A stretch of 64,000 bases of DNA from Heliocidaris tuberculata (taxonomy: Eukaryota; Echinodermata; Echinoidea; Camarodonta; Echinometridae). The DNA lies in contig CM046850.1 of the NCBI GenBank assembly GCA_025618425.1, forward strand, positions 27,098,133-27,162,132. The letters are read 5' to 3'. The position numbers were made by a program, and so were the translations under genes. The notes beneath the pieces were generated by a model. The model saw nothing but the letters and a program-made list of their open reading frames with translations, was not told the origin of the DNA and searched no databases. Positions 22,926-41,035 of this stretch are shown here, piece by piece; the first letter of the stretch is position 1; each line of letters starts with the position of its first letter.

Positions 22926-24422
22926 TATGAATATCATTAAGATCGATATTTTGGAGATTTTCACGATGATTTGAATAGGCCGATTGTTTGGAAAATCAAC
23001 AACTACAATTCAGATTGAATATCATTAAGATCGATATTTTGGAGATTTTCACGATGATTTGAATAGGCCGATTGTTTGGAAAATCAACAACTACAATTCA
23101 CATTGAATATCATTAAGATCGATATTTTGGAGATTTTCACGATGATTTGAATAGGCCGATTGTTTGGAAAATCAACAACTACAATTCACATTGAATATCA
23201 TTAAGATCGATATTTTGGAGATTTTCACGATGATTTGAATAGGCCGATTGTTTGGAAAATCAACAACTACAATTCAGATTGAATATCATTAAGATCGATA
23301 TTTTGGAGATTTTCACGATGATTTGAATAGGCCGATTGTTTGGAAAATCAACAACTACAATTCAGATTGAATATCATTAAGATCGATATTTTGGAGATTT
23401 TCACGATGATTTGAATAGGCCGATTGTTTGGAAAATCAACAACTACAATTCAGATTGAATATCATTAAGATCGATATTTTTGGAGATTTTCACGATGATT
23501 TGAATAGACCGATTGTTTGGAAAATCAACAACTACAATTCAGATTGAATATCATTAAGATCGATATTTTGGAGATTTTCACGATGATTTGAATAGGCCGA
23601 TTGTTTGGAAAATCAACAACTACAATTCAGATTGAATATCATTAAGATCGATATTTTGGAGATTTTCACGATGATTTGAATAGGCCGATTGTTTGGAAAA
23701 TCAACAACTACAATTCAGATTGAATATCATTAAGATCGATATTTTGGAGATTTTCACGATGATTTGAATAGGCCGATTGTTTGGAAAATCAACAACTACA
23801 ATTCAGATTGAATATCATTAAGATCGATATTTTGGAGATTTTCACGATGATTTGAATAGGCCGATTGTTTGGAAAATCAACAACTACAATTCAGATTGAA
23901 TATCATTAAGATCGATATTTTGGAGATTTTCACGATGATTTGAATAGGCCGATTGTTTGGAAAATCAACAACTACAATTCAGATTGAATATCATTAAGAT
24001 CGATATTTTGGAGATTTTCACGATGATTTGAATAGGCCGATTGTTTGGAAAATCAACAACTACAATTCAGATTGAATATCATTAAGATCGATATTTTGGA
24101 GATTTTCACGATGATTTGAATAGGCCGATTGTTTGGAAAATCAACAACTACAATTCAGATTGAATATCTTTAAGATCGATATTTTGGAGATTTTCACGAT
24201 GATTTGAATAGGCCGATTGCTTGGAAAATCAACAACTACAATTCAGATTGAATATCTTTAAGATCGATATTTTGGAGATTTTCACGATGATTTGAATAGG
24301 CCGATTGTTTGGAAAATCAACAACTACAATTCAGATTGAATATCATTAAGATCGATATTTTGGAGATTTTCACGATGATTTGAATAGGCCGATTGGTTGG
24401 AAAATCAACAACTACAATTCAG
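22926..24422. repeat. Tandem array, 17 copies of an 88 bp unit
   Basis: Unit starts occur at 22926, 23014, 23102, 23190 and so on every 88 bases to 24335; one unit near 23454 has an extra T. Each reads ATTGAATATCATTAAGATCG, ATATTTTGGAGATTTTCACG and ATGATTTGAATAGGCCGATT, then GTTTGGAAAATCAACAACTA and CAATTCAG. Copies are nearly identical, differing by single bases (for example ATCTTTAAG in two late units). The duplicated segment at about 61560-61650 has only one copy. It lies just beyond the protease polyadenylation site. Confidence 0.98.
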
Positions 24423-24670
24423 ATTGAATGACAATATTTCATACAAATCGAAAATGAAAAATAAAATTGTAAGAGATCATGAATGTATTTAAGTAATGAA
24501 TTTTTTGAATTAATTTATTGTGAATATTATCTTTTTGGTTGGAAATATTATGCAAATGAATGGATCAATGCAAGAACTTTGATACAAAACTTGATGATAA
24601 TACAGTTCACATTAGAAATACAATTCTTCGGTAACAGGACACCCCTAAATAGCCATACTGCCATTAAGGT

Positions 24671-24870
24671 GCGGTTTAGATTCCTAAATTTATTATGCGA
24701 ATCACATTGAAACATTTTGTTTGAACTGTGTACTTTAAATCAACGGAGGGGAAGTCAACAGAAACATGAATATTTTAATGTAACTGCATTTACACATAAA
24801 CTGTGAACTTCAAGATTCATAGTGCATACCGATAATGAGAGGTGAAAAGAGAATAAGAAATCCTACCAAC
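24671..24870 (-). other. Protease gene 3' UTR
   Basis: Minus-strand sequence after the TAG stop at 24873-24871. It runs about 180 bases to a candidate AATAAA at 24694-24689. The region is conserved in the inverted duplicate (61073 onward), where AATAAA has become AATTGAATT, so the signal is lost there. Confidence 0.7.
24689..24694 (-). terminator. Candidate polyadenylation signal AATAAA
   Basis: Canonical hexamer on the minus strand, about 177 bases downstream of the protease stop codon. Cleavage would fall about 10-30 bases further left. Confidence 0.65.
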
Positions 24871-32503
<7,633 letters not shown>

Positions 32504-32688
32504 CTTGACTGAAACAAAAATGGGGGAAAATAAATGCCTTGTTTAAATGATTCTGCACACAACTGGTACAAGAAATAGCGAACGCTTCGGCAAAAAAAGT
32601 TGTTTCTTCCCCTCTACATGTACACAGAAACAACAACCGATGAAAACATTACTGGCGTAATTGATTGTGAAAAATCATATAGCTCTCC

Positions 32689-32690
<2 letters not shown>

Positions 32691-32753
<63 letters not shown>

Positions 32754-32780
32754 TTATATATATTTATATATATATATTCT
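32691..32780. repeat. (TA)n microsatellite in the 5' UTR intron
   Basis: About 90 bases of TA with TATTTATA interruptions. Confidence 0.96.
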
Positions 32781-32844
32781 GCTAATTCTAATGGTATGTA
32801 ACGTTTTTGATATCAAGAAATGACGATGAATATGAACGGCTTAC

Positions 32845-32935
32845 CAGATTCTAGGCCTCGGACGAGTGATGATCTCGAAGAAAGCTTCGGTAGGTCTTCA
32901 GAGTGATGATCTAGTAGAGAGCTGATCAGATCTGG
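32845..32935 (-). other. Protease 5' UTR exon (predicted)
   Basis: The minus strand ends with AGAATCTG|GTAAGCCG, a strong donor, and the following intron ends at the acceptor before 32508. The 5' end is placed about 27 bases downstream of a TATA-like sequence. It contains no ATG-initiated long frame. Confidence 0.6.
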
Positions 32936-32958
32936 TGATGGGCTAGGCGAGATGAGCT

Positions 32959-32967
32959 GTATTTAAG
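32959..32967 (-). promoter_or_regulatory. TATA-like element of the protease gene
   Basis: Minus-strand CTTAAATAC lies at a suitable distance upstream of the predicted 5' UTR exon. This is a positional argument only. Confidence 0.5.
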
Positions 32968-33044
32968 ACTTTTTGGAGCAACAGATGGAGCTTTCCCGAG
33001 GCTCGCGTGATGCAACGTGTTGGGCAAAGGTGAGGAATCTACGT

Positions 33045-34090
33045 GACCAAATTGCAACACAAGCAAGATCTTTTATTTCTATTGTCTTTCTTACTATCTT
33101 TATCAATTAGTAAATTGCAATCCAAGCAATATCTTTTATTTTTATTGCCTTTCTTACTATCTTTATAAGTTGATGAATTGCAATTCAAGCAGTATCTTTT
33201 ATTTCTATTGTCTGTCTCATTATCTTTATGGTTTGATAAATTGCAATGAAAGCAATATCTTTTATTTCTATTGTCTTCTTTTGGTTTGATAAATTGCAAT
33301 GAAAGCAATATCTTTTATTTCTATTGTCTTCTTTTTAATCTTATGCAATCCAAGCAAGATCTTTTATTTTTATTGCCTTTCTTACTATCTTTATAAGTTG
33401 ATGAATTGCAATTCAAGCAAGATATTTTATTTCTATTGTCTTTCTCATTATCTTTATGGTTTGAAAAAATGCATTGAAAGCAATATCTTTTATTTCTATT
33501 GTCTTCTTTTTAAAAATCTTATGCAATCAAAGCAATATCTTTTATTTCTAGTGTCTTTTAAAAAAAATCTTATGCAGTCAAAGCAAGATCTTTTATTTCT
33601 ATTGTCTTTAAAAAAAAATCTTATGCAATCAAAGCAAGATCTTTTATTTCTATTGTCTTTAAAAAAAAAATCTTATGCAATAAAAGCAATATCTTTTAGT
33701 TCTATTGTCTTTTTAAAAAAATCTTATGCAATCAAAGCAAGATCTTTTATTTCTGTTGTGTTTTTAAAAAACATCTTATGCAATCAAAGCAATATCTTTT
33801 TTTTTCTATTGTCTTTTTAAAAAATCTTATGCAATCAAAGCAAGATCTTTTATTTCTATTGTCTTTCTCATTATCTTTATTGTTTGATAAATTGCAATGA
33901 AAGCAATATCTTTTATTTCTATAGTCTTCTTTTTAATCTTATGCAATCAAAGCAAGATCTTTTATTTCTATTGTCTTTTTTTTAATCTTATGCAATCCAA
34001 GCAAGATATTTTATTTCAAACCTTACGGTTTGATAAAATGCAATTCAAGAAATATCTTTTATTTTTATTGTCTGTTTTAATACCTTAATG
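33045..34090. repeat. AT-rich minisatellite, about 19 copies of a 50-62 bp unit
   Basis: The phrase AAGCAAGATCTTTTATTTCT followed by ATTGTCTT recurs about 19 times with spacing of 50-65 bases. Two linker types alternate: short TTAAAAAATCTTATGCAATC and longer TCATTATCTTTATGGTTTGA. Open frames across it are repeat artefacts. It starts within about 80 bases of the protease TATA-like site. Confidence 0.95.
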
Positions 34091-35142
34091 AATGCCATAA
34101 ATGCAGTTCAAGATCCATGTCATTAATGGGGTATAAACCCCCTCCTTTTATGAGAAAGATAGAGTTCCAATGCACCATCAATTTTCAGCTAATTCCCCTT
34201 TTTAGCTGTATATTAGGGTAATGATGTCGCTTCCCTAAAAAGAGGTGATGCATATGTGGAGATTGAGCATACTCACTTTAAACAAAAAGGAATTGAAAAA
34301 GCTTTGAAAGCGGTGACAATTTCTCTGAAACTGTTGAGCTGCTGAACGTTTTCTCCGTAAAAAAGTTGACTCCTGTATCTAAGCCCTAATTCTGCACAAC
34401 CAGTTTTCAGGAGTTTGCTTGTTTTCCTGTCAAGATGATGATTCATTTATTGGTGTAGGGTCACGAAGTGATGGATCGGTTGCCATGATTGCGAGCAAAT
34501 AAAACTTTTGGCCCTATTTTCGCATCTTATCTCATCTCGATTATAAGATAATAGTAAGTTATTTCTCAAATTATATCTATGATATCTTAAGAACAGACAG
34601 ATGTCATTGTTTAATCTTTTGGGTAGAGGCCATTACCTACTGAAAGTAGACCTTTGGTGATACACCGGTGATAAATTTCAATAACTGTGTTCATCAGAGT
34701 ACTGTTATGAATTCACTGCATCTCCAGTCTTTGGTGGTGTGTTTGGTGTCGAGAGCCATCCGAAAAAGTAAACCAGAACGCATGAACATGTAAGACTGAT
34801 TTCGCTGTGAGCGCTGCTGTTGCTGATTTATTGAAAAGAATGCCTTTTCCACAAAGTTATGAAACAGAAATATACATTTCAAGTTTTAGTACAATTTAAC
34901 TCGGGTTAAAGACTCATAACGTTTCCGTTGAGCCATCTCATTTGCAATGCACCTAAACATGGAACTTATACATGAGTGGACCTTTTCCACAAAACCCTGT
35001 AGTTCCCAGATAAAGTCTTAAAGATGAAAAAAAAAAAAAAAATCTTCTTTCACATTGACGGTTTCCTCGTACATGATCTAAATGTAATGAAATATTCCTA
35101 ATTTCATTATCTCAGTATATCAGTATCTCACACGCTAATAAT
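34091..35142. other. No supported gene
   Basis: No exon, RNA gene or clear repeat recognised, apart from a poly-A run at 35026-35042. Confidence 0.45.
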
Positions 35143-35203
35143 TGCTACGCAACCATTATTCTCTCATCCATCATTTTCATTTTTCATTTTCAGTCAGATC
35201 TCT
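35143..35203 (+). mobile_element. SINE tail fragment, family of 36562-37045
   Basis: GCTACGCAACCATTATTCTC followed by TCATTTTCAT-like text repeats the 3' tail seen at 37001-37040 and, inverted, at 36565-36600. Confidence 0.65.
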
Positions 35204-35509
35204 AAGAGAGACGGTTTCTAGACAACTGATATCTAACTGAGGATGTGCGTACTATAACTATTTCCATTTTATATGATACCTTATCATTTATCGTTCTCCT
35301 GAAGAAGACGCTAGAAGCGTCGAAAATTCGAGAAAATGAAACATCAAACTTAGTGGCTACAATGTATCAACTATGTGGATACACCTTCTTTGTCCTGGTC
35401 TACTTCAATGCCAGTACGTGCATGAAATCGCTTGAGAAAGATGTTAGGAAACGTCGAAAAGTTGTGACAGGAATTAATGAACCGTTGGATTAAAGCATGA
35501 AACTACTTT

Positions 35510-35510
<1 letters not shown>

Positions 35511-35550
<40 letters not shown>
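35511..35550. repeat. (TA)n microsatellite, left half
   Basis: It continues at 36481-36502; the mariner-like element is inserted between the two halves. Confidence 0.93.
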
Positions 35551-35553
<3 letters not shown>

Positions 35554-36480
35554 CCCTGGAAAAAATTATTAGACCAGCTCCTTATAAAGGCCTATATGGC
35601 AAGTGTTGGCTATATCAGTAATTAAATTTTCAGAATGATTTCTACTAGCTAACTCATAATGAGTGGATGAATACTCCCCAAAACAATTAACTCGTCTAAT
35701 AACTAATCCCTCGGACAATTACTGCCAGGGTAATTGCCCCTAGGACAATTAACCCCGGAAATTTTTGCTGAAGGACAATTACTTCTAAGGGGCATCCCAA
35801 CGGATTGATAGTTCAGAACAACTAACAGAGTGTAAATATCCTAGATGCTAACTGTCCTCAGGGATATTCTACAGGGGTAGGGGTTTTGGACAAATGTCTT
35901 GACAGAAGTGGTCTGGGGATAATTGTCCAGGGGGTATGCCTAATTTTCTCGTAAAGCCATGTCCACTCCTCTGGAGGCAGTTTGTTCAGTTCTTGCTGAA
36001 AATTGCTACATTTGATAATAGCAGTCATGCCTTGTGGCATTCTGTCAACAAGGTGTTACATTTTTTTGCCCCTCACGGTAGCTCATTCATGCTGCAAGAA
36101 TGTTTTTTTTTTTTTGTTTCATAAAATTAATTTTCCAATACCTTTAATTTATATGTCAGACAAAGAGTAGTAACACTTGAAATTCATCCTCTCAGACATT
36201 TTTATAGTCTATTAGGTGCTCCAAAAACTCTTTCTCATATGAAAAAAAGGGGTGTTGTAATTGTCTGGGGAAATTTGTCCGGGACAATTTGTCCTGGCTG
36301 TAGTCGTCCTAGTGGTAACTGTCCTGGGGTAAAAAGTCATAGGGTAGTTGTTCTAGTTAGTAGTAGTACATTAATCATGTATTAGCTGTTGATCATTTTC
36401 CTACTTCCATAGACAATGGACTTACCACTACTCATATACCCCAAAATGGAGCTGGTCTAATAATTTTTTACAGGGGTGTG
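35551..36480. mobile_element. 0.93 kb Tc1/mariner-like MITE inside a (TA)n tract
   Basis: Left end CAGCCCTGGAAAAAATTATT then AGACCAGCTCC. The right end, reading inward from the right, is CACACCCCTGTAAAAAATTA then TTAGACCAGCTCC. Both outer sides are TA repeats, giving the TA target. The interior contains at least ten variants of GGACAATTAC/GGGACAATTGTCC spread across both halves, and no transposase. Confidence 0.82.
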
Positions 36481-36659
36481 TATATATATATATATATATA
36501 TAATTGTAAGGAAATAGCATATACAACAGCTTTGGCAACTCTCGTGGAAATAATTATAATTGTGAGAAATGAAAATGAAAGAATAATGGTTGTGTAGCTT
36601 AAATCAAAGTTCCCCGGAGCTGCCCTCTCGTTTTGGAAATTTTGGCAAAGGCTGAAAAA

Positions 36660-36726
36660 TGTCTCCGCCGGGAATCGAACCCGGGTTTTTGGCTTAAAAC
36701 GCCAATGTATAATCTAATGATACATG
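36660..36726 (-). pseudogene. tRNA-like module, left
   Basis: On the minus strand it ends GGGTTCGATTCCCGGCGGAG with ACA, a good T arm and acceptor 3' half. The anticodon-like stem TTGGC/GCCAA encloses GTTTTAA. The 5' part is degraded and gives no acceptor pairing, so it is not a functional tRNA gene. Confidence 0.7.
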
Positions 36727-36877
36727 TATCTCAAAGCATTCGCTTGGATCCAGCTGAGGCATGCGGCTTGTCTTTGTTCAAAACTCACCTTCCCCCGACG
36801 AAGGAATTAATTAATAAGGTTGAAGATTTGTCAATCTGTCGGTCAACTGAATCTGATGTCGCCGAAATCACTGGCCC

Positions 36878-36943
36878 GTCTCAGTAGTCTAGTGGCATTG
36901 GCGTTCTAAGCCAACGACCCGGGTTCGATTCCCGTCGGAGACA
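36878..36943 (+). pseudogene. tRNA-like module, right (66 nt)
   Basis: GTCTCAG at the 5' end pairs with CGGAGAC at the 3' end with one mismatch. The anticodon stem TTGGC/GCCAA encloses GTTCTAA, formally anticodon UCU. The T arm is CCCGG-GTTCGAT-TCCCG-like. The D arm lacks about six bases of a normal tRNA, so this is more likely a SINE head than an Arg tRNA. Confidence 0.7.
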
Positions 36944-37062
36944 TTTTTTCAACCTTTGCAAAAAAATTAAAAAGGGAGGACAGCTCTGGGGAACCTTGAT
37001 TTAAGCTACGCAACCATTATTCTCTCATTTTCATTTCTCACAATTAAAAAAAAAATAAAAAG

Positions 37063-37064
<2 letters not shown>

Positions 37065-37123
<59 letters not shown>
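37065..37123. repeat. (TA)n microsatellite
   Basis: About 29 TA units next to the tRNA-like pair. Confidence 0.97.
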
Positions 37124-37126
<3 letters not shown>

Positions 37127-37797
37127 TGATCTTGAACAAATACGAAACCTATCCGTATCTTGAAAAACTATTACTTACATTTCGATATTAATATTTCTAA
37201 GTTAAAAATTATTAGATAGCCTAGTTCGATATCATATCTGCAGCATCTTGAGAAATAGACAGGTGTGATTGTTTGATGGTTGGGGTTAGTGTACGGCAGC
37301 AGTAGGTTATTGTGCTAGAGGTTATTATTTATTGCACGAAGGCCGCCAGCTTTTGATAAGTGAAATACCGAAATAATACGCTTAATTAGGACCCTTCGAC
37401 TCCCTCATGGGTTTTACACGTGTGTATAGTACATATTGACGTTGTTTGAATTTACGTCCAAGGTCGGGTATCTAAACTATTTATTACCTCCAATTTTAAT
37501 ATTCCACTTGAGGAGGCAAGATCTTCATAGTAGCTTTATAGTAATGCTAGTATCTTGCTATTTATCGACTAAAATTTAAGAAATCTGACGAAAAGTTTTG
37601 TGAGGGCCATCAAAACTATACATTCCCTTTAAGAAGGCGTTTAATATTGATATGGCGCTCAAACGTATTCTCTGGTAACAGTTTGCCCAGGGCTTTATTT
37701 CGTCAAAGACATATTATTACGCTATAGTGCTATTGATACAGTTGGGTTTGGGCTAGGATTAATATAAGGTTAGGGTTTTAAGTACAGTTTTTGGTCC
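37124..37797. other. No supported gene
   Basis: AT-rich; a short TTAGGG-like phrase near 37748-37780. Nothing coding. Confidence 0.45.
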
Positions 37798-38115
37798 AGT
37801 GTTAAAGATATAGTTGAGTTCTAGTCATACTTTTACATTTTGAAAGACACTGTCTAGAAGTAATTGGGAAAGGTTCATTATGTAGTAAATAAGAATTGGT
37901 GTACACTCTGAGGTTTCGGAATCATCAAAATGATAGGATATTGACTCGATCTTGCTATAAGTCACATACACTACACACATAATTGTGTATAAAGGACTGC
38001 AACACATGTAGCATGAAAGTTTGGTCAAAGCTTTTCATGTTTTCAGCTATTTCGAATATGAATATATTTGAAGAGCAATTCTTTTTAAGGGGCATTTCTT
38101 CTACGATATTCTTCT
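37798..38115 (-). mobile_element. MITE family P2, copy 2
   Basis: Reverse-complement match to 14400-14727: AGTGTTAAAGATATAGTTGA, then GCATGAAAGTTTGGTCAAAG and AAGGGGCATTTCTTCTACGA in the expected mirrored order. It lacks the other terminus. Confidence 0.75.
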
Positions 38116-38807
38116 AAACTGACATGAAATATTTGTTTGTATGTTTGTTTGTTTATTTATTGTTTCTATTTATAATTGTAACCATATTTCCAAATGTAAT
38201 TCTATTGTACTATTGTAAATTTTATCTTGTAGACGGACCCTTAGAAGAACAGCTTCCAGCTGAAAAGCGTGTTTCCTTCCGATATGTGGAGAATAAATAA
38301 ATGAAAATAAAATAAAATACCGCAGAGCAGTTGTCGCAGAAGACCGTACCATTCATCCATTGGTACTGGTTGCAATGCCTCTAATTATTACGTGTTCTCA
38401 GCTCTTGGCAATGTGCTTTATGTGGTAAGATGTACATCCATTGAGCCACTGAGCAGTAGCTTTGTAGACGGTGAAAATTTCCATCTTTAAATTTCATTAT
38501 TATGAGCAAACACTAGCTATTAACCCTTTTCTTACTGGATACGGGTGGTTCCTATATTAAGCCTATTTGAATGACAGAATTCAGTAATCAACGTGTTAAA
38601 TAGAAGCTAATTTCAATTTTGGCTTTGGTCGGCTTAACGTTTGGGGTTGATAATGATGCTATTATGTTTCCATGTATATATTTTTTTTAAAGAGAGATAA
38701 ACTAGTAGTAAAAGGTTATCAGTTTGGGTACAGAAGTAAGAGAGCCAATTTTGTGTGCCAAGAGATTTTACACGCTTTCTTCTAGCATGGAACAATGTGG
38801 TATCCTC
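38116..38807. other. No supported gene; LINE-tail-like end near 38200-38320
   Basis: GAATAAATAAATGAAAATAA near 38291 looks like a retroposon A-rich 3' end. The rest is unassigned. Confidence 0.35.
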
Positions 38808-39600
38808 AGTGGCGTATCTACGGGGGGGGGGGGGGGGCAGAAGGGGCACGTGCCCCGGGTGGCACTTGAAGGGGGTGCAGAAAGCGCAAAAGAGAGAAAG
38901 AAAAGGGGGAGAAATAAAAGAAATTTTATGGTCTTTGAGGGTTTTTTGTGCACCAGTCAAGGAAAAATGCGTAAGAAATTGTGTTTTATAGGGTTTGAAA
39001 TGCCCTCGCATAATTATGTTCACGATATAGCTATTTCGCGCCCCCAATGGCGTTTTTAATGTTTTAAACATCAATTGACTCTAGTTGCTTTGCTTCCCCC
39101 CCCCCCGCATAAGGCAGGAGTTTGTTAAATTTTACGCCCCCAGATGGGATATAAGTGCATAAAAAGCACTTTCCAAGTATAAAACATTCGAAAGAAATCA
39201 TAAATTTGCTTTGCAATTGCCTTACTAAATTTCTCAAATACATTTCTTCAGGGTTTTCATTCATTTTGCGCCACCAAATTAGGAATGTTCAAAATTTCAA
39301 GTAAAATTATTGCTAGGTCGCTGTATTCCCTTGGATTTTTTTTGTAAGGGTAATGTACATAAGAAATTTCAATTTGAGGGGTGAAAAGGGGGGGGGGGGA
39401 TCTGCCACTCGGTCGTGTTGCTCCCTCGCTTATACAATAACTCATCACATTTGGTCTAACAACCCCGGATTATGTGCATCAAGACTCATTTTCACGTAGT
39501 GCCATCATTTCTAAATTAAAAACGCTCATTAATCTGAGTTTGGGCATGGGGGGGGGGGGGGGGGGAGGGGGGCACAGATTTGATAGTTTGCCCCGGGCAC
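38808..39600. repeat. G-rich MITE-like region
   Basis: Opens TCAGTGGCGTATCTACGG and a poly-G run, then GGCACGTGCCCCGGG. Further poly-G or poly-C runs lie at 39096-39106, 39389-39400 and 39550-39567. The CAGTGGCGTA start is like hAT-type ends, but I could not find a matching right end. Confidence 0.45.
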
Positions 39601-39689
39601 CAGAATACCTAGACAAAGACTTTTAATAGTATCAAGACAGATTACTCTACCTACTTCCGTAGTACATTTGGCAGGCGTAAATTGCTGTG

Positions 39690-41035
39690 TTAAAAAGACT
39701 CGGGGGAAAATACGTTCGCCATGGGTATAACACGTGAAAAGATGTCACATTTTTTCTTGATATTTCATATCTTACTCTATCTTTTTTAAATCTGATTTCT
39801 GCACGAGAGAAAGGATGGATAGTTCAAAAAACATTTCTTGAACCTTTATTGTCAATAAATGCCACTATGAATCCCCGGGATCATGCCTGCTTTTTGACAG
39901 AGTCATCTGCCATAGGGTTAACACGTGAAAAACAGGGGATTTAAGAATGATTATAGCTCCCCTAGTATTACCTTGAATTTATTGTAAATTTGGCTTACAT
40001 GTAATTTGAGACTCTGAAAAAGATTAATGAAGGCTCAAAAAGTGGAAGAGACACCGCATGAATAAACTGTAATATGCATGCTTTTGGCCTTCCAGCTGCC
40101 ATAGGTAAACACACAAAAACAGGGATTTTGAAATGATTTAAATTCCCATAATATTCATTTGAAATTATGGGAAATGTGATTTACATGAAATTTAAATCTC
40201 TGAAAAGGTATAATTAAGGATCGATGAGTCCAATAGACCCCGCATATATAAACGGGAATATGCATGCTTTTGACCAAAAAATAAGTCTCGCCTGCCATAG
40301 GTTTACACGCGAAAACAAGGAATTTTAGGATGATTAACATTCCCATAGTTTTTATTTGAAAATACAAAAAATGTGATTTACATAAAATTTAAAGCTCTGA
40401 AAAGATATAATTATGGTTCGATGAGTCCAATAGACCCCGCATATATAAACGGGAATATGCATGCTTTTGACAAAAAAAGTCTCGGCTGCCATAGGTTTAC
40501 ACGCGAAAACAAGGAATATTAGGATGATTCTAAATCCCTTTGTTTTTATTTGAAAATATAAGAAATGTGATTTACATGAAATTTAAAGCTCTGGAAAGGT
40601 ATAGTTAAGGCTTGATGAGTCCAGTAGACCCCGCATGAATAAACTGGAATATGCATGCTTTTGGCCTTCCAGCTGCCATAGGTTAACACATGAAAACAGG
40701 GATTTTGAAATGATTTTAATTCATCTAGTATATATTTGAAATTATGACAAATTTGATTTACATGAAATTTAAATCTCTGAAAAGGTATATTTAAGGCTCG
40801 ATGAGTCCAGTAGACCACGCATGAATAAACGGGAATATGCATGCTTTTGGCCTTCCAGCTGCCATAGGTTAACACATGAAAACAGGGATTTTGAAATGAT
40901 TTTAATTCATCTAGTATATATTTGAAATTATGAAAAATTTGATTTACATGAAATTTAAAGCTCTGAAAAAGTATATTTAAGGCTCGATAAGTCCAATAGA
41001 CTACGCATAAATAAACGGGAATATGCATGCTTTTT
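39690..41035. repeat. Satellite, about 7 copies of a 185-195 bp unit
   Basis: GCCATAGGTTAACACATGAA-like phrases occur near 39718, 39911, 40098, 40293, 40488, 40673 and 40859. Each unit also contains TGATTTACATGAAATTTAAA, GATGAGTCCA-TAGACC and GGGAATATGCATGCTTTT. The outer copies are more diverged than the central ones. A 160-codon minus-strand frame across the central units is a by-product of unit length (about 186, a multiple of three). Confidence 0.93.

Larger units (their letters stand above)
36562..37045. mobile_element. Head-to-head pair of tRNA-like SINEs
   Basis: The left outer 105 bases (GTGAGAAATGAAAATGAAAG, AATAATGGTTG, GTAGCTTAAATCAA, GTTCCCCGGAGCTG) and the mirror-image right outer 105 bases form an inverted repeat that includes two tRNA-like modules. 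The central about 150 bases are unique. Each module reads outward, so the structure equals two copies of one SINE placed head to head. Confidence 0.8.

Noticed and set aside
22926..24422. Possible CRISPR array
   Set aside because: The whole 88 bp unit is repeated without unique spacers; it is a tandem minisatellite.
33039..33820. Frames of 89 and 173 codons with repeated peptides
   Set aside because: They lie wholly in the AT-rich minisatellite, and unit lengths vary, so frames persist only by chance.
33045..34090. Possible CRISPR array
   Set aside because: Regular repeats, but the spacers are variants of the same sequence, unit length drifts and the context is eukaryotic.
35245..35493. 82-codon frame with a hydrophobic stretch
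   Set aside because: Contains a plausible membrane-like segment but no family match, splice context or conservation evidence available here.
36878..36943. Functional tRNA-Arg (UCU) gene
   Set aside because: The D arm is about six bases short, the acceptor has a mismatch, and the module is repeated within a SINE-like inverted repeat.
40546..41028. 160-codon minus-strand frame with repeated MHIPVY blocks
   Set aside because: Falls in the roughly 186 bp satellite; unit length divisible by three explains the open frame. No start context or exon structure.
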